From assembly GCA_035079385.1 (NCBI GenBank), contig JAVHKY010000003.1, positions 23,141,501 through 23,205,500 on the forward strand: a stretch of 64,000 bases of DNA, read 5' to 3'. Below, one piece after another: positions 1 to 12,275 of this stretch. A model generated the notes under the pieces. The model did no database searches. It was not told the origin of the DNA and saw nothing but the letters and a program-made list of their open reading frames with translations. Position 1 is the stretch's first letter. Each line of letters starts with the position of its first letter. Source of the stretch: Aspidiotus rigidus (taxonomy: Eukaryota; Arthropoda; Insecta; Hemiptera; Diaspididae). The position numbers and the translations under genes are program-made.

Positions 1-1080
1 TATACATCTATCCTTTCTCCTAGTAACTTCCTCCTCTCCTCTTTAGAATCCTATACCTTCAATACCTCCCTAAACTCTCACCTCTCCTTCCTATCAAGCT
101 AACGAAGCCTCCGTGGCTATTATCTCCCCCATCTATCAGACTCGACCTCGCTCAACTATTCCTATCGAACACTAATCATAGAAATCATTGCAGAATACCC
201 AAACCATGAAATCTGCTTCACTGATGGCTCTAAATCTCAATCCAAAACAGCCTATGCATTCTCAATCAACGGCACCATAACCGCTAAACGACTCCGTAAC
301 TCAGCTTCAGTATTTACTGCTGAACTTGGTGCTATCCACTACTGTCTTTCGCAACCAACTCAACGACCACCACGACACAATTACATCTTACTAACTGATT
401 CTCTTTCATCTCTTTCAACAATTCAAGACATCCACTCAACAAACCCTATAACTCAACGCATCCACCTTACTCTTCAGACTCTTACTTCCATCGAATCAAC
501 AATAACTTTCATCTGGATCCCTGGCTACATTGGTCTTCCTGGACATGACGAGGTTGATCGTGCAGCCAAGGAAGCTACCCGACTACTGAAGATTACAGAT
601 CCATCTCCTTCCCCATCATACGACCTAAAAAACTATTACCGTTCCCTAATTTTGAATGCCTGGCATCATCTTTGGACTCTACTACCGACCACCAAGCTCC
701 GATCTATAAAAACCTCACCCACCTCTTGGTCCTCCTCAAACAGAAATTCCCATCATGAAGAAATCATTCTCTGCCGACTCAGGATTGGCCACACACGACT
801 AACTCATTCTCACCTCCTACTAAATCTCTTCCCTCCATCTTGCAACTACTTTCAAGCGGATAATCTAACAGTACACACCTATTCTCATGTCGACAATCTT
901 TCAACGTCTCGTCTTCCTTATCATCCGCCTTATGCAACAACCCAGAAACAGTTACTAACTCTCTCCAATACTTACGCTCTACCTACTACTTTCCTCTTCT
1001 CTAACAACCTACAATACATTTTCGCAAGCTGATGACCCATAGAGTAGTCAAATAGCTCACAAATAAAATAAAAAAAAAAT
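1..1080 (+). pseudogene. 3' end of a LINE (non-LTR retrotransposon): RNase H and C-terminal tail
   Basis: An open frame from about 106 to the stop at 1030-1032 encodes the end of a LINE polyprotein; the element starts left of the window. It reads as an RNase H domain, which in these elements removes RNA from the RNA-DNA hybrid. The four acidic residues are in place: Asp in TDGS (223-225), Glu in FTAELGAI (322-324), Asp in LTDSLSSL (397-399) and Asp in GHDEVDRAAKEA (556-558). The C-terminal motif CRLRIGHTRLTHSHLL follows at about 772-820, as in Jockey/I-type LINEs. The Cys-rich finger that normally comes next is damaged (SCNYF). The frame is broken at 103-105, where a TAA interrupts the upstream LINE sequence. 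An A-rich tail at 1062-1079 marks the 3' end. A dead, 5'-incomplete copy; the exact clade is not certain. Confidence 0.85.
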
Positions 1081-1599
1081 TATATAAAGAAAGTAGGTCT
1101 GCTCTAAAAAGTATAAACTCATTGAAAGAAATTTCTGGAAACGTGATGAGAAAAAATACACGAGATCAGGATAATTATAAATGATTTAACAATATTATTT
1201 GTATTAGAACTTTGTAACACGAATAAATGGAACGAAAAATCAGTGCTAGATGAGAATGTTTGAATCGACTCCTGTCACGCCATGCATTGTCTGGCTCGAG
1301 AAAGGATGAAGAAAGAGCTATACTTCCTCTGTTTAATGGTGGCCCTCTCCCGAGCTTTCTTGCAAGGTGAGCGGACTGTAGCCTTACATTTTCAATCGGA
1401 CGTCATTTGAAAGCAATTTTAGAGGGTCAACAGTTTGAAAAAACCTGAAGAAGCCATTATGAGAAGTCTTCGATTTTTTAGTATTTTATATACTTAGAAA
1501 ACTTGAACCTACTCTTCTTAAAACCGTTACAGTTAACCGGCACGAAAATCAGTTGCGGTGTTTCGACAGCTTTTTGACTGGTTCAACTCCTGGAAGGAC
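1081..1599. other. Intronic sequence, nothing recognised
   Basis: AT-rich sequence between the LINE poly-A tail and the first TGACGTCAT repeat unit. I see no coding or RNA feature in it. Confidence 0.6.
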
Positions 1600-2960
1600 C
1601 GTCAAAAGAAGCCAATACGGTCACGCTTTATGACGTCATCAATAACCTTGACTTACGTTGAGCATTGGAAGAATTCCGGCCTTTGCTACTTATTAGAATA
1701 ACCGTCATAGTCCTTTGTCATGCCTGATTACGTCATCAGTTTTTCGAAGGAGAATTTCTTTAACCTTGACTCACTTTGGGACTTGATAGAGTTTCGGCCT
1801 TTGCTACTTTGTTGGAAAAACCGTGATGGTTGTCTATCACACTGGATGACGTCATCAGTAACCTTGACTTACTTTGGGACTGAAAAGGGTTTCGGCCTTC
1901 GCCACTTGATGGAAAAACCGTCACGGTCTTTTGTCACAATCGATGACGTCATCAATAACCATGACTTACTTTGAAACTTGGAAGAGTTTCGGCCTTTGCT
2001 ACTTGTATCACACTTGATGACGTCATCAGTGACTTTGAACTAGTGTGGGACGCGAAAAAATGTCGACCTTCGCTGTACGTTGAAAAAACTGTGACGGTTT
2101 TTCGTCACGCTCAATGATGTCATCAATAAGCTTGACTTACGAGTTTTGTCCTACTTGTTGGAATAACCGTCACAGTCTTTTATCATGCCTGATGACGTCA
2201 TCAGTAACCTTGACTTACTTTGTGACTCGAAAAACCTCGGCCTTTGCAACTTTTCGGAAAAACCATCACAGTTCTTTGGCAAGTTCGGTGACGTCATCAG
2301 TGACTTTGAACTACTTTGAGACTTGGAAAAATTTCGGCTTCTTGTACTTGTCAGATAAACCTTCACGGTTTTTTGTTACGCTCGATGACGTCATCAATAA
2401 CCTCGACTTACTTTGGAACTCGTAAAAATTTCGGCCCTTACCACTTTGGAACCTGTATCATCGGCTCATACAAGGCTGTACTAGGTCTTCAGCTACACTC
2501 GAGTACATCTTGGTGATTATACTAGGTCTAGTATCTTAGGCTTGACTTCGGACTTTGAAAAATAGTACTATTCTTCTAAAAACCATCACAAAGAATTGTC
2601 GCGGTCTTTCGTTCACCTGATGACGTTATCAGCGATCTTGACATAGTTAAGCAACTTGAAAAAATACTTTGCTCCTCTTGTCCCCTCTATACATGCAAGC
2701 TCACCTCGCGGTTTTGTTTCTATGACGTCATCAAAGACTTCGATCTTTTATGTCAGGCTACCTAGTCTCATACATCTTTATACTAGGCCTAAAATGCAAT
2801 ATACTAGGTGCTTCACTTACTATATTTTAGGCTAACTAGCTCATCCTGAAGCTTATACTAGGTTTTTTCTGTACTAAACCTTACATACAAGCTTCAATTC
2901 AGGGGTCACAAGAACCAGTCAAAATTTTCTGTCACGTCTGGTGACGTCATCAGTTACCTT
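1600..2960. repeat. Degenerate ~97-bp tandem satellite with a TGACGTCAT core
   Basis: The core TGACGTCATC, or a one-base variant, starts at 1631, 1728, 1847, 1944, 2018, 2115, 2193, 2289, 2386, 2621, 2723 and 2942. Spacings of 97, 119, 97, 75, 97, 78, 96 and 97 in the first part show a ~97-bp period with some shortened units. Each unit also carries a CCTTGACTTACTTTG-like block, a TTCGGCCTT block and an AAACCGTCACGG block. The right third (2450-2960) is more diverged and holds scattered TACTAGGTCT motifs. Short open frames across it are repeat artefacts. TGACGTCA is also the binding palindrome of CREB/ATF factors, but nothing here shows regulatory use. Confidence 0.88.
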
Positions 2961-3103
2961 GACATACTTCAGGGATTCAATTAATACGACTTTTGAGATT
3001 TTGGTTATAGATACCGAGGTTGATTTTGATGTGCCAAAGTTACTCTTTGGAGTATCCCTCCACTTTGGGGACTTGGTAAAATATTAACTTATTCTGCTTT
3101 TAA

Positions 3104-3520
3104 CAGGGAACCTGTTTTATGGGGGGCTATTTGAGAAATCTGGCGTCCGCCGTGCGCCGTCCAGCGAAAAACTTAGAAAAATTTCGACCCTCGAGCCATA
3201 TATGATAGGAGAGGGGCTTAGAACAATTTCGACTCTCGAGCCATATAATCATGATAGGAGGGGGACTTAGAGAAATTTCGACTCTCGAGCCATATAATCA
3301 TGATAGGAGGGGGACTTAGAGAAATTTCGACTCTCGAGCCATATAATCATGATAGGAGGGGGACTTAGAGAAATTTCGACTCTCGAGCTATATATGATAG
3401 GAGGAGGACTTGGAAGAATTTCGACGCTCGAGCTATATATGATAGGAGGGGTTCTCCAAATCTAGGCTTCCTTGAATTTTCAATACCAAATCTCATTCGA
3501 ATCATAAAACAGGTTCCCTG
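3104..3520. mobile_element. 417-bp element with terminal inverted repeats and an internal minisatellite
   Basis: The ends are inverted copies of CAGGGAACCTGTTTTATG (3104-3121 and 3503-3520). Inside, from about 3170 to 3465, lie about six units of 45-54 bp with the pattern (A)TATATGATAGGAGG, GGGACTTAG, ATTTCGACTCTCGAG. No target duplication is obvious at the borders. The same unit occurs in the opposite orientation at 35345-35740. No protein is encoded. It looks like a non-autonomous DNA element whose centre has expanded into a minisatellite. Confidence 0.75.
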
Positions 3521-5544
3521 CGTTCCTCGTTTAACTTCGTTAAGGAAGCCGTCATTTTTTTCTATATTATATGCAGGCTCCCACCACGGTTTTGTTACTA
3601 TAACGTTACCATTGTAGTTAAGACCAGCTGTTGGCTTTGAACTTCAAAGGGACTACCCTGGTGGCGTCATAGGCGACACAATACCCAATCAATGAGATAA
3701 AATTTTTCACTCAAGTAGAAAATCTTATCGGTGCTGAGAAAAGGTTGAAATAATAAGAATTTGCGTAAGCAAGATTTTATTTTTTAACCCTATCGAGGAC
3801 GTTGAATTTTATGATCATTATAGGGTGATATGTTCTGGAAAACGAAGGAATATTTTGCGCAGCTTAGGAGCTAAATCGTGATTTTCTGAAAGCCAGCTCT
3901 TTTGTTCGCCTACGGGTGTAGAAAAAAGATGATCAAAAGAGTCTAAGCCGTTGGATGAGTTCCAAATTACATTTGCAGTGAAGTAGTCTGCCAAAAAGGA
4001 CTAAAAAACTGAATTTAAATGAATTGAGGCGCGATAGTCTTGAGACAAAGTACTGAGTTTCATCTGGCACAAGCTGTATTATTGGAAATATGGAGCTGCT
4101 TCTGTTTGTTTTTTGTTTTTTTTTTTTTTGGTACAGCTTAAACGAGCGACCCCGTTTTCAAGGCATTACAGATTTCATGACTTCGAAAAAAAAGAACGAT
4201 TATTCACACAGTTTCTTAATCCCATTGTACCCTACGTATATTCGATCGTTTGTTTGATCAGAGAGGCTTATTTTTTCAATCTCGTTCAGGTCCACCCTTT
4301 CTGAACTTTTCAACATCATGAATCGTGGGGACCATTCGCGTTATTCCGTGTTTGCTGTTTTTCTTCTTTTTTCTTGAAGTCGCAGAAGTAAAAATGTTAA
4401 AAATTCATTTTTAATTCGCGTCCTCGTCCCTTTTTCTTAATTTTGGACGCAGTCTATCGTTTCGAACAAAATGATTGTATACCGCGATCATTAAGTGAAA
4501 AAAATCCGACGTTTGTTCCCGGATTATACGTTATATAAAAAGAGTTCGATTTTCTGGAAGTTTATTAGTGGAATTGAACGTGTGTGTGTGTGAAAGATGT
4601 AGACAATACTTCAATCCGGTTTCATCCGATATTATTTTCTATTGTTATCCGTTTCCGAAACTTGTGTTGTGTTGTTGTACATTTTAAATCTATTGTTGTT
4701 TATTGTTCTGGAAGAAAATATTTCTTTGGCACCTATGAAAAAGAAGCTTTTCACGAATATGTCGAAAAGAAGGTGAATGTTACCAGCGGATGTACGCTGT
4801 TTGAAACGAATTTTCAAAAGTACGGAGCCGTCTGAGTGCAGTTCTGCTTAATTGAGTACCACATGTGGGACTGTGCGTCGATCTATTTTATGAATTTTAG
4901 GAAACGCGGAATGAAAAGAAATCGTTTGCGAGGGGATGAAAGAAGAATCTGCACTACCATCGTAAATGTTTTTGTATTTTTATTACCACTTGTGAACGAA
5001 ATGATGGTAAAAACTTTATTGATTCTAAGAAGTAAGACGCTGAGATGCAGAATGCAAAATTTGTCGGATATAATATGACTCTATTATTACTGACATGCGC
5101 TAAATTTTATTCGAAGTCCCATTATGATTCAAACCTTTAAGTAAAATATATGTACATTTGAGTAATGCTTAGGTGGTTTGAGATTTTGTATGTGAATGTT
5201 GTAAAACTTCGCTCTTCAAAATGCGTCACGAAGGAGCTGTGCTCGAATTAGAAATTGAAATAAAGACCGGATAACGAAGCCTCACTTAAGGTATTAGTAA
5301 TTTTTACGTACACGAAAAAGAATTGGAGAGCAGAGTGAAAAATGTCTCGAATGAAAACCCTAAAATGACGAACACGAAGAGGAGTTGAAAACTTTTTATG
5401 AGCAGACAATAATCATCATGTTTCATGTTTCTCTCACTTGTAACCGCCCTCCATTGTGGAAATTTCTCTAATTTTCTGTGTGACGTTCCCAGCACCTTTA
5501 CCCCTATACTGTCGTTGTAGTCAGACCCCAATACGGGGATCCCG
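3521..5544. other. Intronic sequence, nothing recognised
   Basis: AT-rich sequence with a T-run near 4113-4130. Open frames of 60-90 codons on both strands show no recognisable domain or splice context. Confidence 0.55.
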
Positions 5545-6150
5545 TTACTACCTTTATCAACTGGTTTCATTCCTTCGCTCATATGCTTGCATGATACTAA
5601 ATACGCCTACCCGGGATGTGATGAGTCTGCCGCAGATCCCGCAAACAAGGAGCTCTTTGTTGCGAGGCTGCTCGTCCTAACAGGAAGATGCCGATAACTG
5701 CTCCCAGGTGTCCGGTCCTGGCAGATTTCGTCCCACGCTCCGCGAGATTGCAGCCTTTGAGTGCACGTTTATGCGATGTCTTTGTATGGCTTGGTTTGTC
5801 GTCTCCTGGTTTCCATGGGCAGTTCACCGTATAGTACCTGTTCGGGTGATCGCCAGTCTGGCATTCGGTGCACGTGTTAGAGAGTGCCTAGCTAGTTGGT
5901 GCTTGACCTGCGCGCTCGCGTACTTCCCCGTTGGAGACGAAGTCTGTCCACTTGATAGTTAATATCTGTCGTATATAGCAGTCTTTGTTGAAGCTTTTCC
6001 AGCGCTTTTGTATGTCTCTTATAGATGTTCCATGCTGCAGAATACTTCTAACAACGGATTCATAGTCGCTGTATAGAGCTCTTTATCCAGGAAGACTCTT
6101 TTGTCTAGTTCGAAGACCGCTGTTGCAGCTTTCCGAATCCGGTGATCGAT
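5545..6150 (-). pseudogene. C-terminal fragment of a second LINE type (RTE/CR1-like)
   Basis: On the minus strand, pieces in shifting frames resemble the region after the reverse transcriptase of RTE/CR1-like LINEs. A segment around 6060-5890 reads ILQHG, then IRQILTIKWTDFVSNGEV, the usual lead-in to an arginine-rich RRLRW block. A later segment (about 5810-5640) reads GRRQTKPYKD and then WDEICQDR, matching the conserved W-E-DR motif before the terminal zinc finger. Several stops and frameshifts separate the pieces, so it is inactive. The base composition is richer in GC than its surroundings. Family assignment is from memory of motif order and is tentative. Confidence 0.5.
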
Positions 6151-8777
6151 ATTTCTCGAGAATATTGACGATCGATCGGTTGATTGTGCTTTAAGAGATC
6201 CCGATTTCAGCCTAGCTTCTATACTGGTTCTTAAAATTACAAATATAATGTTACAACTTGGAATACATAGAGTGATGGACTATTTGATGGTCTGCTTTCC
6301 GATTGGTAGATTGTGAGGAGAAGGTGATGGTAATGGAAAAAGTTCAAAATTCAATATCGATGGGCTCCCTGGAGAGCAGATTTTGACTGCTGCAATTTTT
6401 GTTGCCTGTACTTTCTAATAAAAATTCATATTGAACAAGACCTCTCGTCCAATTTCCGTAAATTGCCACTTTCCAAAGGTCTTCACCCCAGTCTCCTGAA
6501 TTTGGCCACCTTCTTCAGAGAACCAGAATGAAGACCAGAGGTCGAAATACGTCCCGACACAAATTTAGGAAGTAGAAATTAGCCGGAAGACTTGAAACAA
6601 AGATACATGGAACATAGCAAAATTGGTTGAAAAAAGAAGGTGACTCAAGAAAAATGGGAAATTCATCACTTGAGATAAATTATAAATATTTTCTGATTCA
6701 ACTGAGCGGTTTTTGGTCAGTCTAATACTTATCGTTAGATTGGTGGTCGCTGGAGGGACAATCGGATGGTTTGCGCAGTCGATGGATTGTACTCAACTCT
6801 GCGCAAGATTTTTACACTGGTGTGTGAAAGTTAACAACGTGCATTAATGGGCGAGAACCGTCCAACGTAGAAAGATGTTGGAAATGTGCGTAGTTCTAAT
6901 AAGAGTACGAAAAAGAAATATTCCATGTTTGAAATATACGGTTATGACGTATTAAAAGGAGACTCTGAGAGAGAGAGACTGGCGTCAAAACTTGATTAGA
7001 TCATCTTCCTTAGGACGCTGATTGTTTCCTCTAATCCAGATCTAATGCTTAAGTATTAACGAGCCAGATGTACAATAAAATACGTTTCCTAGATACGGAT
7101 GACTAATCTTGTTTTTTGCATGTTGCTCGTCTGGATTATTTTTCAATTCTTTCTCGATCCTACTCGAATGACTTCTCGGTTGTTAGCTCGTTACATTTTT
7201 AAATTCGCTATCATCATTTTATTTTACTTTTTAACTTTCTCTCTTTACGACGAATAAAAACGAAGAGAGAAAGAAGAAGAAGAAAAAAAAAAAGCGAGAA
7301 AGGAACGCGAAATCGTGCCCATGAACTCGGAATGGTGTTACATATTGACCTTGCCTACCTATGTACAGTGTATTACTTAATCGTCGTCGTGATGTGACAT
7401 ACTACGATATTATTTCTTGGTCGCTCGAATTATGTAGTTCGTATATGCGACGAGATTAGAGTTCAAATGGTCAATGACTGGTGGTGCCACAGTGTGTCGT
7501 CGATGACGGCCTTCTTCCAGTTCTGTGTTAGTCAAGAAGTCGGTACTCTACATCGACAGTTAATTCATGGCTGCCATAGATGTATCGACAGTTGCGGATA
7601 CGCGAACAGCTAATGCAAGGCTGCAGCCCTCCGTTACTGCATAAGTTCAGTTCACCTACAGCGAGCGTCGCCGCGTCCGTTAAACGGTGCCACGCGCTCT
7701 ACCGCGACCGCTCCTCCCCGTCACCGCGCTGCATTTATTATTTCTCATTACGCGTGCGTATGACAACTTTACGTGTTTTTCGTGGAAGAGGAGTAATGTT
7801 ACGAAAATGTGAAAGGAGACGCGTAAAAAAAAAAAAAAAGGAAAGATGAAAAAAAAAGACCGATTCGAAGCATATCGTACGCTATTTTTTTAAACCAACT
7901 GTTGATGAATACTAATTGCGTCCAAAATTTATCCAAATTTCATGTACTAGAATCGAAATTACATGATTTTTCACTTGTATCGTTATTTGCTCTCTGTACA
8001 CGTACATTACTTAGCCGTCGATCGTCTTGGCACTTGCTTTCATCCGTCCTGCGAGGCTTCATGTTAGGTACAATACTTTTTGTTTTAGGGGTCGGTCGTT
8101 AACACTGACAGGTGTTCGACGTGATGCATTGTGCATTAGTGTTGCGCTTCCCTTATGGCCGTCGTGGTATTACGCATACATTATTCAACTTTATTTAGGG
8201 TGAACGACCCCTCACACCGCACTTTTTTTCATTGTATAGCATTCATACGTGTATACGTCTATATCTGTACTCGATCTTCCCCTCTTTATTTGTACGTTCA
8301 ATTTAAACAATTTTGACGATTTTTTCTTTCGTATTTAGTTTATATTATAGATTAGTAAGTGCATGTGGAGAGGGAGCTTCTTATCGCTGTACTTTTGGAA
8401 GATCCCGTCGGTTGCCATGAAAATAGGACGTGAGGTGAGACATCACCCACTTTCGGACAAATTTTTGATTTTCGTCCCGAGAACTGTGGAAGGAAGTCTA
8501 CTGGGTTATTTTTGAACGAAGGAAAGCCATATTTTACTTTATAGCTGACAGTGTTGGCGATCCATTTTTTCTCAATATGATGTTCATAAATTCTCTTGGT
8601 TGAATACTGAAGAGATTGTTCACTGTTCCAAATTTTTAGTCCAATTTTTTATTACATGAATTGTCCTAATGACATTTACATATACTTAAGACAAATAAAG
8701 AGGGAATCAACGCGAGTGATGATGACATTCAGTCACGGCTAGTCAGGATATTGAAAGAACGGTGTTTTAGTCGATGT
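6151..8777. other. Intronic sequence with a CpG-rich patch at 7480-7780
   Basis: Mostly AT-rich. A patch at about 7480-7780 is markedly richer in GC and in CG dinucleotides than its flanks and is followed by an A-rich run (7826-7858). I found no convincing exon: the 89-codon frame at 7580-7849 is arginine-rich and ends in the A-run. The patch could be regulatory or an unrecognised 5' exon; no further evidence. Confidence 0.45.
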
Positions 8778-9355
8778 AGCCCAGGCAGATTAGGTTTTAA
8801 AATTGAAATAAATGCCGGCAAAGGTTTTTTTCGTGGATTATGTTTAAAATGGTCTCCTGATAAACATACTAAAACTACATAGCGATCAGGGAGCGGGCCC
8901 TCCCCCAAAGGGGGTCAAAGTACCACAAAAATTAGTTTTCTGAGAATAAATCGAAAACTAAGCATCAGAGAAAGAAAAACTTCAAACAAAAGTTATTCCT
9001 CATCAAATTTCCTATGAATTTCACTATATGTATGTCAACTTAGCCTAAAAACTCGAGCTGAAAAGTTGGTTTGAAAGTTGAGCGATTTTCTAAAATTTTT
9101 GATTTTAGTGTTAGTGTAGTCAAATTAGACAGGTTTCGGGGAAAAAAAAGAACATTGCGACATAGTAAAGGTCTGATTGCTGGAAATGGTCAAGAATGAA
9201 GTCCAAAACAACATACTAACTTCTCCGCGTTTTTCCCCAAGAGCATCTTTTTTATGGGGGTTGAAACCCCCTCAAAATCAGTTTTTCGTAAATATCCCGC
9301 TTAATACGTATTTTAGAGAAAAAAGTCATCAGTCAAAAATTATTCCTCGTGAAAT
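8778..9355 (+). repeat. Dispersed ~570-bp repeat, copy 1
   Basis: Runs from GCCCAGGCAGATTAGG to TTATTCCTCGTGAAAT. Copies lie at 11711-12275 and 40834-41382, both in the opposite orientation. The copies share blocks such as AAATGCCGGCAAAGG, GTACCACAAAAATTAG, and AACATACTAACTTCTCC. The 73-codon frame at 9177-9398 is conserved between copies 1 and 2 but broken in copy 3 and has no recognisable domain, so I treat it as repeat sequence, not a gene. Two related sub-blocks (ATTCCTCAT-AAATTTCCTAT type) occur inside each copy. Confidence 0.82.
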
Positions 9356-11710
9356 CCAGGCAAACTTGCTGAATTTCTTATTGTTCCAGACGATATAGGG
9401 AATGATACCAAGAAGCTTGTTATCTCTTGTTTCTCCGTTTTGATAATTGCAAGACTCATGTAGTCAATCTCTCACCGCAAAACAAGCTTCTCGGGAGATC
9501 GCCTGAAATGGCGGAGCAAGTTTGCCTGACCCAATCGACTATCAACGTGAAACCCTCATGCGACTACACCAACTTTGACAAGGAGCGCGTTATTCTCGGA
9601 TTTGTATTGCGGCGGTTCTTCTTGAATTTGTGGGAGCACACAACAATGACAAGCTTCTTGGTGACATTCCTTCCGTTGCTTGAAACAATTCCACACGTTA
9701 GCCTACTTCAATTGTACGCGGTTCGAAGTCAAAATCTCACCACGAGTCCACAACAGAAGACCACATCCATTCCCACCATCGCTTGAAACAACCAGAATGG
9801 AAAACTTGAGAGCATATTACAGCAAAAACGTAGTACACGAAATTTAGCCTGTTTACAGTCCGAAAATGGAGCACGACATGCTGACCTGGCCTGGCATACA
9901 GCCCCCTCATAAGGTTGGAGGGGAAAGAAGACCAGCACGAACGGAAAACTCAACGGCACAACCCAGTACAAACGATTCCACCCACTCCAACTAGAGAAAT
10001 CGAAATGGGGGAAGGGCTCGCATGTTTACAGCCCTCCATTCAGCTTTTTACATATCATACATGCATAAAAACGATTTTTAAAAGGCATACATTTAATCGC
10101 ACGCCTCAAAAAACGAAATTGCTCGCCTATCGATAACACGCCAAGGAAACAAAATTGACACGCCTAAGAAATGTATTACACGGATAAAAACGAAGTAAGT
10201 AGTGCACACATCCTCAAATAAGTTGTGCACTCAAGATCCAAAACACTGGAAATCCTATGAAACGGACAAATGCACAAAGTAAGTAGTGCACACATCTTGA
10301 TGCAAGTTGTGCACACAAAATCAAAACACTCAGAATCCATTGAAACAAAAACACCACCATGTAAGTAGTGCACACATTCCCATATAGTGCACACTTAAGA
10401 ACATGCAAAATAGCACGCGATCCACACTTAATTCATTCAACTATAATAATATATCAAGTAAGTAAACCTGATACAGGAAGAAGAAACAGGAAAGAAGATA
10501 ATGGAATGCTTTGGTTATTGACAAGTCAGCACAAACCTCAAGGCAGCATTCCAAGTGGAGTTTTTTTGTTTTTTTTTTTACCATCACCATAATATTTCAT
10601 AAAGGCATTACAATATTGATACATATTAATGCAATTAACAAATATAAGTTTTCAAATAATTTACAATGGCTAAGCCCAACCGCTTCTCATAATAATGAAT
10701 GCCGAGAGAAGAGTCGAAATTAACATCCGCCTACCACTTGACATGTGCAGCGTGAAAAGTTTCCTGAAGATCGAAGGGAAGCTCCAAATGGGCCTGAAGA
10801 TTAGACTCCATCAAGAACCTTGCTTGCCAAAAAGGGCCTGCGAAATGGAAGAGTGGAATTGGCAAATCACGGGAAGGATCAGAAGTGCGAATATTGTCAA
10901 AACGGCGAACTCTTGAATACCAGTCAATAATGAAACGTCCGCGGCTATTGCACTGATCCATATAACTACCGCGCATCCCCTTGGCATCATACTTCTGCCG
11001 AATCATATTATTTCGACGACGAACCTCAGTATTTTACCAACCAGTAAAGATCTCACGACAATGCTAGAAATCCAATGCATTAACCAACTGACTCGACTGA
11101 CTACTCCGAGGTGGAACAACTGGGAAAACACCTCCATCAACAGTCATATCTCTCTCATAAGGAGTTTGAGGTTTATTATGGGAGGCAGTCTCTAAGTACT
11201 GTCAAGCCCATCCTGGCTGGAGTTCCTCACAATAAATGCAGCAAAATCATCTTCTTTCGAAATGCGGGTCGTGTGCCAGTCCTGGCGTGCATTTATGGCG
11301 TTCGTCATGGTTTCAACGTCGTGTCAGTTTTTTTCTATGGCGGGAGGGGAACTGGCGGTCAATATAATTTTATGAGGCGTGCACTTATATATTTCCCTTT
11401 TTAAAATGTCTGTCCATGTGTGGAAAACTTTATTTTCATGTATGATAGGCTGTTGATTATACCTTTCTCAAAATAATATCGTGCAGCAAATTCCCTGTGA
11501 CAATTGATTAAAACTAATAAAATTAGTATACGTTTCATCGTATGTACTAGCGAAATATTAACGTTACCTTCGCGCGTAACCACCGCGCAACGACGTCATC
11601 TCTCGGCAAGGAGTGCGTTATTCACGGATTTGCATGGCGGAGGCTCAATTTCCATGAATTTTTGAGCTAACTATCACGTGTAGGTTAGAAATGAAATACG
11701 TAGTCCCATA
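9356..11710. other. Spacer between the inverted ~570-bp repeats
   Basis: Holds short open frames, the longest being 119 codons on + (9427-9786) and 91 codons on - (10731-11006), neither with a domain I recognise. It also holds the 83-bp tandem repeat at 10190-10395. If the flanking inverted repeats belong to one element, this would be its interior, but no transposase was found. Confidence 0.5.
10190..10395. repeat. 83-bp tandem repeat with GTGCAC palindromes
   Basis: About two and a half copies. GTAAGTAGTGCACACAT starts at about 10194, 10277 and 10360. Each unit has a second GTTGTGCAC block and an AAAACACTGGAAATCC-like block. The 13-base string GTAAGTAGTGCAC also occurs in the Penelope-like terminal repeat at 20046. 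Confidence 0.8.
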
Positions 11711-12275
11711 GGAAATTTTACGAGGAATAATTTTTGACTGAAGACTTTTTTCTCTAAAATGCGTATTAAGCGGGATATTTACAAAAAACTGATTTTGAGG
11801 GGGGTTCAACCCCCATAAAGAAGATGCTCCCGGGGAAATACGTGGAGAAGTTAGTATGTTGTTTTGGACTTCATTCCTGACCATTTCCAGCAATCAGACC
11901 TCTACTATATCGCAATGTTCTTTTTTTTTTCCCCGAAATCTGTCTGATTTGACTACACTAACACTAAAATCAAAAATTTTCGAAAATCGCTCAACTTTCA
12001 AATCAACTTTTCAGCTCGAGTTTTTGGCCTAAGTTGATATACACATAGTGAAATTTATAGGAAATTTGATGAGGAACAACTTTTGTTTGAAACTTTTTTT
12101 CCTCGGATGTTTAGTTTTCGATTTATTCTCAGAAAACTAATTTTTGTGGTACTTTGACCCCCTTTGGGGGAGGGCCCGCTCTCTGATCCCTGTGGACTTT
12201 TAGTATGTTTATCAAGAGACCATTTTAAATATAATCCACGAAAAAAACCTATGCCGGCATTTATTTCCATTTATT
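11711..12275 (-). repeat. Dispersed ~570-bp repeat, copy 2 (inverted)
   Basis: Reverse-complement counterpart of 8778-9355, aligning over nearly the full length. The outer end is at TGCCGGCATTTATTTCCAT near 12253-12270 and the inner end at ACGAGGAATAATTTTTGACT. Together with copy 1 it forms an inverted pair spanning 3.5 kb. Confidence 0.82.

Noticed and set aside
1720..2516. Several overlapping frames of 66-103 codons
   Set aside because: They follow the 97-bp satellite period and occur on both strands.
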